The notes: generated from the sequence alone by a model not told the origin. Shown: positions 1-6,487, numbered from the stretch's first letter. The stretch: 6,835 bases of DNA from an uncultured Actinomycetes bacterium (GCA_903928615.1 CAIYRJ010000424.1:1-6835), one strand, 5' to 3'. Program-made: numbers and translations.

Positions 1-153
1 CACTCGCAGCTGAACGACGAGGAGCTCTCGCTCGCCGGCGTGCGGCCCGAGACGGTGCGCCTGTCGGTGGGCATCGAGAACGTCGAGGACCTCATCTCGG
101 ACCTCGACCAGGCCATCGCCAAGGCGACGGCCGGGGTGGGGGCACCCGCCTGA
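1..153 (+). CDS. metY: O-acetylhomoserine sulfhydrylase (MetY), 3' end only
   Basis: This is the last 50 residues of a PLP-dependent Cys/Met metabolism enzyme, open at the left window edge and ending at TGA 151-153. The visible tail begins HSQL, followed by AGV and RLSVGIE and ending in a DLDQAIAKA helix. This is the typical C-terminus of the MetY / cystathionine gamma-synthase family, where the SVGIE segment lies in the C-terminal domain. MetY makes homocysteine from O-acetylhomoserine and sulfide in the cytoplasm. The lysine that binds PLP lies outside the window, so the choice of MetY over MetB or MetZ rests on the neighbours: metX and metW follow directly, and MetX makes the substrate. 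The stop codon overlaps the proposed CTG start of metX by four bases. Confidence 0.85.
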   Translation, partial: HSQLNDEELSLAGVRPETVRLSVGIENVEDLISDLDQAIAKATAGVGAPA

Positions 154-1304
154 CCACCAGCACTCCAGCCGAGGGGATCGGGCTCACCGAGACCCAGCGG
201 GTCGTCCTGTTCACGCAGGACGACCCGCTCGTGCTGGAGTCGGGCGCCTCGCTGGGCCCCGTGGAGGTGGCGTACGAGACGTACGGCACGCTCAACGCCG
301 ATCGCAGCAACGCGATCTACGTGTGCCACGCGCTCACCGGTGACGCCCATGCGGCGGGGCACCACGGCGACCCGGACCGCCGAGGGTGGTGGGACAACAT
401 CATCGGTCCCGGCCGGCCGGTGGACACCGACCGCTTCTTCGTCATCTGCTCCAACCTGCTGGGCGGATGCCAGGGCACCACGGGCCCGTCGTCCGAGGAC
501 CCGGCCACCGGCAGGCCGTACGGGCTGGGATTCCCGCTCTACACCGTGCGCGACCTGGTGGAGGTGCACCGGGCGCTGCTCGCGCACATGGGCATCGAGC
601 ACCTGGCCGGCGCCATTGGCGGATCGCTCGGCGGCATGCAGGTGCTGCAGTGGGTGATCGACCACCCCGACGAGATCAGCGCGGCGCTGGTGATCTGCTC
701 GTCGTCGCGCCTCTCGGCGCAGAACATCGCCTTCAGCGCGGTGGCGCGCGAGGCCATCATGCGCGACCCCGACTTCCAGGACGGCGACTACTACGGCACC
801 GGCCGCGCGCCGGACACCGGTCTCTCGATCGCCCGGATGATGGCCCACATCACGTACCTGTCCGAGGAGTCCATGCGCGAGAAGTTCGGGCGCCGGCTGC
901 AGCATGGCGACGCCCCGCGCTTCGACTTCTCGGTGGACTTCCAGGTGGAGTCGTACCTGCAGCACCAGGGCGAGTCGTTCCTCAAGCGCTTCGACGCCAA
1001 CACCTACCTCTACATGACCCGGGTGATGGACTACTTCGACGCCTTCGCCGACCCCGCGACGGTGGGCGCGAGCCTCGAGGGCACCTCCACGAAGTTCCTC
1101 GTGGTCTCGTTCGACAGCGACTGGCGCTTCGACACCGACCACTCCCGCGAGATCGTGCGCCAGCTGCAGTCATGGCGCGTGCCGGTGACGTTCCGCGAGA
1201 TCGAGAGCCCGTGGGGCCACGACTCGTTCCTGCTGGAGATCCCGGAGTACCACCGCACGGTCGAGGCATTCCTCGACCGCACGGCCGACGACCTGGGCAT
1301 CTAG
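150..1304 (+). CDS. metX: Homoserine O-acetyltransferase (MetX), proposed CTG start
   Basis: This alpha/beta-hydrolase-fold enzyme activates homoserine by acylation, the first committed step of methionine synthesis. Counting from CTG 150 it has 384 residues, normal for the family. The YETYGTLN and CHALTGDAH blocks lie near residues 42-67, and the [12 protein letters not shown] block near 104-115. The nucleophile is Ser159 in GGSLGGMQ, the acid Asp324 in SDWRF, and the base His357 in WGHDSF, so the triad is intact. The first ATG/GTG in frame is GTG 231, which gives 357 residues but removes the conserved strand leading into LVLESG. No ATG, GTG or TTG exists upstream in that frame, while CTG 150 overlaps the metY stop (CTGA) and has a G-rich stretch (133-142) upstream. 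CTG 207 is another option. Acetyl is the usual acyl group, but some MetX enzymes paired with MetW use succinyl-CoA, and sequence alone does not settle this. Confidence 0.93.
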   Translation: MTTSTPAEGIGLTETQRVVLFTQDDPLVLESGASLGPVEVAYETYGTLNADRSNAIYVCHALTGDAHAAGHHGDPDRRGWWDNIIGPGRPVDTDRFFVICSNLLGGCQGTTGPSSEDPATGRPYGLGFPLYTVRDLVEVHRALLAHMGIEHLAGAIGGSLGGMQVLQWVIDHPDEISAALVICSSSRLSAQNIAFSAVAREAIMRDPDFQDGDYYGTGRAPDTGLSIARMMAHITYLSEESMREKFGRRLQHGDAPRFDFSVDFQVESYLQHQGESFLKRFDANTYLYMTRVMDYFDAFADPATVGASLEGTSTKFLVVSFDSDWRFDTDHSREIVRQLQSWRVPVTFREIESPWGHDSFLLEIPEYHRTVEAFLDRTADDLGI

Positions 1305-1318
1305 CGCGCGGGGGAGTG

Positions 1319-1337
1319 GGGGACGGTCACTGTCCCC
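1319..1337. repeat. 19-bp near-perfect palindrome between metX and metW
   Basis: The left arm GGGGAC (1319-1324) pairs with GTCCCC (1332-1337). Inside it, 1325/1331 form a G-T wobble, 1326/1330 and 1327/1329 pair, and 1328 is the centre. The symmetry thus runs almost to the middle, which suits a dimeric repressor operator or a dispersed palindromic repeat better than a stable RNA hairpin. There is no T-tract, so it is not a standard terminator. It sits just upstream of the -10-like box and the metW start. Confidence 0.5.
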
Positions 1338-1339
1338 GG

Positions 1340-1345
1340 TAGCCT
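1340..1345 (+). promoter_or_regulatory. Candidate -10 box (TAGCCT) for metW
   Basis: TAGCCT fits the actinobacterial TANNNT -10 pattern and ends 8 bases before the metW ATG, so any transcript would start at or very near the ATG. No convincing -35 is seen; the palindrome at 1319-1337 occupies the spacer. No good Shine-Dalgarno precedes metW, which agrees with leaderless initiation. Short motifs like this are common by chance. Confidence 0.3.
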
Positions 1346-1353
1346 CACGGGCC

Positions 1354-1962
1354 ATGTCCCTTCGTCCCGACCTCGACGTGGTCGCCGCCATGGTGCACCG
1401 CGGGCGGCGCGTGCTCGACCTCGGCTGCGGTGACGGGGCGCTGCTCGCGCACCTCATCGACGAGCGGGGGTGCGACGGAACCGGCGTGGAGATCTCGGAC
1501 GAGGGCTTCCACGCGTGCGTGGCGCGCGGCGTGCCCGTGGTGGTGGCCGACATCGACCAGGGACTCGACGACGTCGAGGATGACGCCTACGACGTGGTGA
1601 TCCTCTCGCAGACCCTGCAGGCCACCCACCGGCCGGCCCTCGTGCTGCAGGAGATGATGCGCGTGGGGAAGGTGGGCATCGTGTCGTTCCCCAACTTCGG
1701 CCACTGGCGCCTGCGGTGGTCGCTGGCCGCGCGCGGGCGCATGCCGGCCAGCCGCTCGTTGCCGTACCACTGGTACGACACGCCCAACATCCACCTCTGC
1801 ACCATCCGCGACTTCGAGACCCTGCTCGCGCACGAGGATCTCCGCACCCTCCGCCGCGTGCTGCTCGACGAGCGCGGCCGCCCGCTGGACGACTACCGCC
1901 GCCGCCGCCCCAACCTGCTGGCCGCCGGCGCCGTGTACATGGTGGGACGCTCCATCCCGTGA
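1354..1962 (+). CDS. metW: Methionine biosynthesis protein MetW
   Basis: This 202-residue class I SAM-methyltransferase-fold protein is of the MetW family. The SAM-binding glycine loop LDLGCGDGAL is at residues 21-30, with an acidic residue at Glu46 after the second strand. The family hallmarks SQTLQA (85-90), SFPNFGHW (111-118) and LPYHWYDTPNIHLCTIRDFE (136-155) are all present. MetW is found beside metX in many bacteria and is known to be needed for, or to modulate, MetX activity; a methyl-transfer reaction has not been firmly assigned. It lies 49 bp after metX, starts at ATG 1354, and its TGA overlaps the GTG start of the transporter by four bases. The tail (residues 173-202) is rich in Arg and Pro and less conserved. 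Family assignment is very secure; biochemical role is only partly known. Confidence 0.95.
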   Translation: MSLRPDLDVVAAMVHRGRRVLDLGCGDGALLAHLIDERGCDGTGVEISDEGFHACVARGVPVVVADIDQGLDDVEDDAYDVVILSQTLQATHRPALVLQEMMRVGKVGIVSFPNFGHWRLRWSLAARGRMPASRSLPYHWYDTPNIHLCTIRDFETLLAHEDLRTLRRVLLDERGRPLDDYRRRRPNLLAAGAVYMVGRSIP

Positions 1963-2876
1963 CCCTCGCCGCCCTCTCGGCGCTGATCATCATCGGGATC
2001 GGCGTGCTGCTGCGGCAGCTCGGCGTGATGAAGCGCGAGCACGCGCCGATCCTCGTGCAGGCCACCCTCTACGTGCTGCTGCCGGCCCTGGTGCTGGACA
2101 TCATGATCGGGGCGAACCTCGACTGGGGCCTCATCCTCGTCCCCTTCGTGTCGTACGCGGTCACGGCCGTGATGACCCCCTTCGCCATCATCTTCGCCCG
2201 CATGATGCGGCTCGGCCGTGCCGCCACCGGCGGGGTGATCCTGATGATCGCCGTGGCCAACACGGGCTTCTTCGGGCTGCCGCTCATCGCAGCCTCGGGC
2301 GGCGAGTTCTCGCTCACCGTGGCCGTGATGTACGACGCCATCGGCACGGGAATCCTCATCTGGACGTTCAACCCCATCGTGGCCGCGTGGTTCGGCCGCG
2401 GCGAGGTGGAGGACGCCATGACCATCCGGCAGTCGCTCAAGGGCCTGCTGCTGCCGCCGATGTGGATGCTCATCACCGGGCTCATCCTCAACCTCGCGGG
2501 CGTGCACGAGCTCTGGAACTGGCTGCAGGTGCCGGTCGACTACCTGGCGGCGGCGCTGTTCCCGGTGGTCATGCTGTACGCCGGCCTGGTGCTCGATTGG
2601 TCGGGTATCAGGGAGAACTGGCGCACGATCGCGGGCGTGTCAGTGCTCAAGCTGGCGCTCATGCCGGTGGTGGCCTTCGGCATCGCCTATCTGTTCGGCT
2701 TCCGCGGCAACCAGCTCGACACCCTCATCGTGCTGGGCGCTATGCCCAGCGGAATGATGGCCCTCGTCATGGGCGCGCACTACCGTCTGCCCGTCAACCT
2801 GCTCGCGGCGTGCGTGGCCGTCACCACCGTGCTCTCGCTCGTCACCATCCCCATCGTCACGGCGGTGATCACCTGA
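1959..2876 (+). CDS. AEC (auxin efflux carrier) family transporter
   Basis: This 305-residue integral membrane protein belongs to the bacterial AEC / Mem_trans family. I see ten hydrophobic segments, near residues 3-20, 31-50, 57-82, 90-111, 118-143, 163-182, 194-213, 222-246, 254-272 and 280-303, in the usual five-plus-five layout. Conserved proline-broken helices are visible: YVLLPALV (38-45), ANTGFFGLPL (100-109) and AMPSGMMALVMG (261-272). The frame is open further upstream inside metW, but GTG 1959 overlaps the metW TGA (GTGA) and gives the expected N-terminus; GGTGGGA at 1941-1947 may serve as a distant ribosome site. AEC proteins move small, often anionic compounds such as dicarboxylates across the inner membrane, and substrates differ widely. 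Its place between met genes and pyrF suggests co-expression but does not identify a substrate. Confidence 0.9.
   Translation: MTLAALSALIIIGIGVLLRQLGVMKREHAPILVQATLYVLLPALVLDIMIGANLDWGLILVPFVSYAVTAVMTPFAIIFARMMRLGRAATGGVILMIAVANTGFFGLPLIAASGGEFSLTVAVMYDAIGTGILIWTFNPIVAAWFGRGEVEDAMTIRQSLKGLLLPPMWMLITGLILNLAGVHELWNWLQVPVDYLAAALFPVVMLYAGLVLDWSGIRENWRTIAGVSVLKLALMPVVAFGIAYLFGFRGNQLDTLIVLGAMPSGMMALVMGAHYRLPVNLLAACVAVTTVLSLVTIPIVTAVIT
2861..2870 (+). promoter_or_regulatory. Extended Shine-Dalgarno for pyrF
   Basis: The ten bases match the extended Shine-Dalgarno GGAGGTGATC (complement of the 16S rRNA 3' end) at nine positions, the exception being C for A at 2863. The GG ending at 2865 lies 7 bases before CTG 2873, an ideal distance. 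The same bases also encode the transporter's C-terminus, so chance cannot be ruled out, but the match supports starting pyrF at CTG. Confidence 0.55.
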
Positions 2877-3706
2877 CCCCGCAGCCATTCAGCCAGCGCC
2901 TCACGGCCAACGTCGAAGCCCGCCGCAGCCAGGTGGTGCTGGGGCTCGACCCCGACCCCGCCCGGGTGGACGGCGGTGCCACCGGCGCCCGCGACTTCTG
3001 CCTGCGCGTCATCGAGCAGGCGGCGCCGTACTGCGTGGCGGCCAAGCCGCAGATGGCCTGCTTCGAGCGCTTCGGGGCGGAGGGGTGGCAGGCATTCGAG
3101 GACGTCGCGCAGGCGGCGTCGGATGCCGGCCTGCTGGTGATCGCCGACGGCAAGCGCGGCGACGTGGACGCCACCGCCCGCCACTACGCCGCGGCGTTCC
3201 TGCGCCCGCCCGTGGACGCCCTCACCGTGAACCCCATGCTCGGCACCGACGCCGCGCAGCCCTTCCTCGACGCCGCCGCTGCCACGGGCACCGGGCTGTT
3301 CGTGCTCGTGCGCACGTCCAACCCCGGTGCCGCTGAGCTGGAGGATCTTCCGCTGGCCGATGGCCGCCCCTGGCACGAGGCCGTGGCCGACCTGGTGCGC
3401 GGCTGGGGCGCGCAGGTGCCGCCGCGCGATTCCGGGCTGTCGTCCATCGGAGCGGTGGTGGGCGCCACGGTGCCCGAGCGCATCGACCGCCTGCGCGAGC
3501 TCATGCCCGACCAGCCCTTCCTGCTGCCGGGCGTAGGCGCGCAAGGGGGAGACCCCGCGCGCCTCGGCCCGGCCTTCGGCGGCAACATTGCCGGGGCGCT
3601 GGTGTCGGCCAGCCGGTCGGTCATCTACGCCGACGACCCCGCGGCCGCCGCGCGCGACCTGCGCAATGTCGTATGGACCGCCTGGGAGTCGGTGGGCGCG
3701 GGGTAG
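2873..3706 (+). CDS. pyrF: Orotidine 5'-phosphate decarboxylase, type 2 (PyrF), CTG start
   Basis: This is the last enzyme of UMP synthesis, converting OMP to UMP in the cytoplasm. Counted from CTG 2873 it has 277 residues, typical of the longer type 2 family common in actinobacteria. The fold opens with VVLGLDPDP (21-29, Asp26), then AAKPQ (Lys58), then DGKRGD (92-97) with Lys94, Asp92 and Asp97; these form the Lys-Asp-Lys-Asp catalytic set. Later come VVGATVPERI (195-204), LLPGVGAQGG (217-226), the likely phosphate loop, and SASRSVIYA (245-253). CTG overlaps the transporter stop as CTGA. No ATG, GTG or TTG lies nearby upstream in frame, and the next GTG codons (2933, 2936) fall inside the first beta strand and would remove the N-terminal helix. 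An annotator allowing only ATG/GTG/TTG would misplace this start. No other pyr gene is in view. Confidence 0.94.
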   Translation: MTPQPFSQRLTANVEARRSQVVLGLDPDPARVDGGATGARDFCLRVIEQAAPYCVAAKPQMACFERFGAEGWQAFEDVAQAASDAGLLVIADGKRGDVDATARHYAAAFLRPPVDALTVNPMLGTDAAQPFLDAAAATGTGLFVLVRTSNPGAAELEDLPLADGRPWHEAVADLVRGWGAQVPPRDSGLSSIGAVVGATVPERIDRLRELMPDQPFLLPGVGAQGGDPARLGPAFGGNIAGALVSASRSVIYADDPAAAARDLRNVVWTAWESVGAG

Positions 3707-3720
3707 CATGCGGTTACCCT
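3704..3720 (+). promoter_or_regulatory. Candidate -10 boxes ahead of the six-cysteine lipoprotein
   Basis: Two TANNNT boxes occur in the 40-bp gap after pyrF: TAGCAT (3704-3709, overlapping the pyrF stop) and TACCCT (3715-3720). Either could start a short leader ending in the GGAG at 3737-3740. The same bases allow a 5-bp hairpin, GGGTA 3701-3705 with TACCC 3715-3719, so a weak terminator or operator role is an alternative. No clear -35 is seen. Confidence 0.35.
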
Positions 3721-3746
3721 CCCATCCCCGCAAAATGGAGCGTCCC

Positions 3747-4502
3747 GTGCACCGCATCACCCTCGCCATCACCGCTTCTGCCGTCGTGGCCGCGGGCGCC
3801 CTGCTCGCCGGCTGCGGCTCGTCGTCCGACGCCAGCTCCACCGCGCCCTCCGGTAGCACCGGCACCACCCGCGCCGCAGCCGCGGACGGGGTGAACCCCA
3901 AGGTGACGATCGCCAACAACCTGCCGGTTGCCGTCACGGCCACCGCACGCGACCTCTGCATCTCGGGCAACTGCCAGGTGACCCCCTGGACCCCCGACGG
4001 AAACCCCTTCTCCGGCCCGGCGAAGCTTTCGAAGCAGGCGATCCCCCCGGGTGGCACGGTGGAGCGCTCGTGGAACGCCACCACCTTCCCCGAGCCTCAC
4101 TGCCGCGCCGACCTGCGTGCGGGATCGGACTACAAGAACCCCAACCGCGCCGCGGTGTTCGTGGACTTCACCGATGCGTCGGGCAAGCCGACCATCAAGC
4201 AGGCCGACGACGGCCGTGACTACTACGCGCTGGTGCAGATGGGCTTCGCGCCCGCAGACCCCGCCGCGAAGCCATCGTGCGGCAGCGACCCGGTGCTGAG
4301 GGCAGCGGGCTGGATCGGCGGCCGGGGCACGAGCGAGGCGCTCAATGGGGCGTCGCAGTGCCCGGTATACGTGATCGAGCCCAAGTTCGCGGAGTTCACC
4401 TACGTGGGCGCCGATGGCACGACGGCCCGGGGCACGAGCACGATCTCGTGCGGCATCGGCACCGCGAGCGCGGTGGTGTCGCTCGACCCCATCACCACAT
4501 AG
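3747..4502 (+). CDS. Six-cysteine exported lipoprotein, function unknown
   Basis: I do not recognise this 251-residue protein. A short basic N-terminus (HR) and a hydrophobic stretch (4-21) lead to the lipobox LLAGC, with lipidated Cys23, so it should be anchored on the outer face of the cytoplasmic membrane. A Ser/Thr/Ala-rich linker (24-48) follows. The globular part (49-251) looks rich in beta strands and has six cysteines, at 71, 76, 119, 178, 205 and 235, enough for three disulfides outside the cell. GTG 3747 is chosen because TGGAG (3736-3740) lies 6 bases upstream and it gives a normal signal peptide; ATG 3735 in the same frame adds only MERP and is the alternative. The gene follows pyrF by 40 bp with its own -10-like boxes and converges on the S16 lipoprotein gene. 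Confidence 0.82.
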   Translation: MHRITLAITASAVVAAGALLAGCGSSSDASSTAPSGSTGTTRAAAADGVNPKVTIANNLPVAVTATARDLCISGNCQVTPWTPDGNPFSGPAKLSKQAIPPGGTVERSWNATTFPEPHCRADLRAGSDYKNPNRAAVFVDFTDASGKPTIKQADDGRDYYALVQMGFAPADPAAKPSCGSDPVLRAAGWIGGRGTSEALNGASQCPVYVIEPKFAEFTYVGADGTTARGTSTISCGIGTASAVVSLDPITT

Positions 4503-4509
4503 GGGGCAT

Positions 4510-4537
4510 GGCACCGCGCGGGGCGCCCGGGTGCGCC
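4510..4537. terminator. Imperfect GC-rich hairpin between convergent genes
   Basis: In the 36-bp gap between the two convergent stop codons, GGC 4510-4512 pairs with GCC 4535-4537, ACC 4513-4515 with GGT 4530-4532, and CGGG 4519-4522 with CCCG 4526-4529, leaving small bulges and a GCG loop. No T-tract follows on either strand. It could act as a weak bidirectional terminator, but GC-rich DNA gives such folds easily. Confidence 0.35.
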
Positions 4538-4538
4538 G

Positions 4539-6446
4539 CTAGCCCAGGTGCAGGCTGGCCGAGCGCACGATGAGGTTGTTCATCACCGCGTACCAGACCT
4601 CGTTCAGCGCGATGGTGGCTCCCGACTCCTCGCGCCCGGTGCCCTTGAGCGCCTGGTAGATGCCCTGTGACCACTCGCGCTGCCACACCGGGTAGCCCAT
4701 GTCCTGGCCCGTCCACTGAAGGAAGGCCGTCCACTCGGCGATGATCTCCTCGCCCGACTCCACGGCGTTGCGAAGCAGCCCCGGGGCGTAGGCCCTGCCG
4801 GCCTCCTCCCCGAGCCCGAAGCCCGAGAGCCCGTAGGCGCTGCCGCTCACCAGCGTGGTGCCGAGCACGTAGTAGGTGGTGGCGTAGGCCGACATCGAGA
4901 TGGCCTCCCGTAGCGACCCGGCGCTCTCGGCCGCGGCCTCGGCCTCGTCGGTGAGCTCGAGAAGCACCGGGTAGATGTCGGTGGCATCCGGCGCGTCGGA
5001 TGCTCCGGGCGTCGCCTGCGTCTCGTAGAGCCTGCGGCTGTCGCCGCCGGCGCGCGAGAGGAACGTGCTGTAGCCGTCGAGGAACTCCGCGGCCTGCTCC
5101 TCGGGCACCTGCGTGCGCGATCCCGATGCCTTCACCATCGCCACGGCGTCGGGGCCGAACCGCTCGATCGATGCCCGCTGGTCCTCGGCCACGGCGGCGA
5201 TGTCGGCCAGGCGCGCGAGGCGCTCGGCCTCGTCGGGGATGGTCGGGGGCTTCTGCAGGGCGGTGTTCATCGCCTGCAGAACGCCCTGGGCGTATACCGC
5301 CCATCCCATTGCCGATGGCAGCGAGAGCCACTGCTCCACGCGCATGCCCGTGGGGTCGGACTGCGCCGCCACGAGGGCGTCGGCCTGCTTCAGCAGCGCG
5401 GCGACGTCGTCGGCGAGCGCCTGGCGGGCTGCGACGATCCCCTTCTCGCGGGCCATCTGCCTCACCCGGGTGCGCGCGCTGCTTCGCCCGATGCGGTAGG
5501 TGGCATCCACCACGCGGCCGTATGCCTGCCCGACGTCCCCGCGGCGAAGGGCGGCCTCGGCCACGTCGATCTCTGCGGCCACGTCGGCACGGGTGGCCGG
5601 CGGGATGAGCGCGGCGTTGCGCGCCAGGTCGGCGCGCGCGGCCCGGAGCGTGGCCCGCGTGGTGCGGGCGGCAACTGCGGCCGACGACGGGCCGAGGATC
5701 GCCGGGCGCGCCACGGGCGGGGCGATCGTCTTTCCCGTGAAGAGGGGATAGGCCTCGTTGATGTCACGCACGGCCTGCACCGTGACCCCGAGCGCCCGGC
5801 CCAGGGCGATGACGTCCACCGGCCTGTTCGTGGCGTCGTCGAACGACACCTCGGTGCCCACCGGGATGAGGAAGAGCCGGTATCCGTCGCGCGCCGCCGC
5901 CCGCACCTTCTGCGGAACGAGCCCCACCTTTCCGATCGTGCCGTCCGGGGCGATGGTGCCGGTCATGAGCACCTTCGGCTTCACCGCGTCGCCGCGGATC
6001 GCCGCCACCGTTCCGAGGGTGAGCGCGGCACCGCCGGACGGACCGTCGATCGGTCCGGTGATCTCGTATCCGATGCTGAGCGTGGACGGGTCGGCACCGG
6101 TGAAGAGCGTGGCCACCGTGGCGGCTGCGGCGGTGGACGCCTGCCACTGGGCGCCCGCCCCCTTCGCCTTGATGTCCTCGAGGTTCACCGAGAACGATGG
6201 CTCCTGCGTGGCCTGCACCCGGATGCCCGCGGGCTCGATGCCCTGCACCGGCGAGCCGCCGGGGCCCGTGCCCGCCCACGGCACGGGAAAGGTGATTGAC
6301 GTCGGCGGCACCTGCCACCACGAGCCGGCGGAACCGTCGCCACCCCCGCCGCAGCCGGCGCCGATGAGCGCGGCCCCGGCTGCCGCCAGCGCGCATGCAC
6401 CCAGGGCCACGGCGCGCCGGGGGGATGGGGCGGGAAGCCGCTTCAT
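4539..6446 (-). CDS. Secreted Lon-type (S16) serine protease lipoprotein with long helical C-terminus
   Basis: This 635-residue protein has a signal peptide (RR at 10-11, hydrophobic 13-30) ending at GAGC, with Cys32 the likely lipidation site; Gly at -3 is unusual for a lipobox. Residues about 50-238 form a Lon C-terminal-type proteolytic domain. It contains ITGPIDGPSGG (129-139) with nucleophile Ser137, MTGTIAPDGTIGKVG (161-175), and PQKVRAAARDGY (178-189), whose Lys180 aligns with the catalytic Lys of Lon (GLKEK). The Ser-Lys dyad is thus intact, but there is no ATPase or Lon N-domain. The pattern, including the EAYPLFTG segment after the domain (231-238), resembles the exported Lon-fold proteases best known from archaea (COG1750-like). 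Residues 240-635 are Ala-rich and mostly helical, with no domain I can name. ATG 6446 follows a -10-like box by 6 bases. Its N-terminus is paralogous to the divergent gene at 6488. Protease activity and substrate are inferred, not shown. Confidence 0.88.
   Translation of the reverse strand: MKRLPAPSPRRAVALGACALAAAGAALIGAGCGGGGDGSAGSWWQVPPTSITFPVPWAGTGPGGSPVQGIEPAGIRVQATQEPSFSVNLEDIKAKGAGAQWQASTAAAATVATLFTGADPSTLSIGYEITGPIDGPSGGAALTLGTVAAIRGDAVKPKVLMTGTIAPDGTIGKVGLVPQKVRAAARDGYRLFLIPVGTEVSFDDATNRPVDVIALGRALGVTVQAVRDINEAYPLFTGKTIAPPVARPAILGPSSAAVAARTTRATLRAARADLARNAALIPPATRADVAAEIDVAEAALRRGDVGQAYGRVVDATYRIGRSSARTRVRQMAREKGIVAARQALADDVAALLKQADALVAAQSDPTGMRVEQWLSLPSAMGWAVYAQGVLQAMNTALQKPPTIPDEAERLARLADIAAVAEDQRASIERFGPDAVAMVKASGSRTQVPEEQAAEFLDGYSTFLSRAGGDSRRLYETQATPGASDAPDATDIYPVLLELTDEAEAAAESAGSLREAISMSAYATTYYVLGTTLVSGSAYGLSGFGLGEEAGRAYAPGLLRNAVESGEEIIAEWTAFLQWTGQDMGYPVWQREWSQGIYQALKGTGREESGATIALNEVWYAVMNNLIVRSASLHLG
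6274..6295 (-). repeat. Left arm of 22-nt inverted repeat within the divergent paralogues
   Basis: The reverse complement of this stretch matches 6597-6618 at 21 of 22 positions. Both copies encode the shared TFPV-WAG segment of the two S16-type lipoproteins, so the repeat reflects paralogy in opposite orientation. Confidence 0.8.
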
Positions 6447-6452
6447 GGCCTG

Positions 6453-6458
6453 AATCTA
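6453..6458 (-). promoter_or_regulatory. Candidate -10 box (TAGATT) for the minus-strand S16 lipoprotein
   Basis: On the minus strand TAGATT fits TANNNT and ends 6 bases before the ATG at 6446, so the transcript would begin at about the start codon (leaderless). No Shine-Dalgarno fits in that space. It lies 16 bases from the opposing box at 6475-6480, in the region where the other promoter's -35 would be expected. Confidence 0.45.
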
Positions 6459-6474
6459 CATGGGGTGACGCGGC

Positions 6475-6480
6475 TACACT
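6475..6480 (+). promoter_or_regulatory. Candidate -10 box (TACACT) for the rightward S16-like lipoprotein
   Basis: TACACT fits TANNNT and ends 7 bases before GTG 6488, again implying a leaderless transcript. No Shine-Dalgarno is visible between the box and the start. No convincing -35 is seen on this strand; the opposing -10 box occupies that region. Confidence 0.45.
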
Positions 6481-6487
6481 CGACGAC

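Noticed and set aside
386..1342. Long plus-strand open frame (318 codons) over metX
   Set aside because: It is out of frame with metX, has a His/Arg/Gly-rich composition typical of GC-rich shadow frames, and shows no known motif.
1305..1353. SAM riboswitch or similar leader RNA before metW
   Set aside because: The gap is only 49 bp, too short for known SAM riboswitches, and shows only one short palindrome.
1716..1958. Upstream extension of the AEC transporter frame into metW
   Set aside because: The extra residues are Arg/Pro-rich, unlike any AEC N-terminus, and overlap metW; GTG 1959 gives the family-typical start.
1893..2507. Minus-strand open frame opposite the AEC transporter, His/Asp/Glu-rich
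   Set aside because: The composition is the mirror of hydrophobic membrane-protein codons; it is a shadow frame.
2780..4084. 434-codon minus-strand open frame across pyrF and the lipoprotein gene
   Set aside because: It is antisense to two well-supported genes, spans their promoter gap, and has no recognisable motif; high GC makes such long open frames common.
5758..6453. 231-codon plus-strand frame opposite the S16 gene, resembling a minus-strand frame opposite its paralogue
   Set aside because: Both share segments such as SSRF and AGSMP, but this follows from the paralogy of the real genes read in antisense, not from an independent gene.
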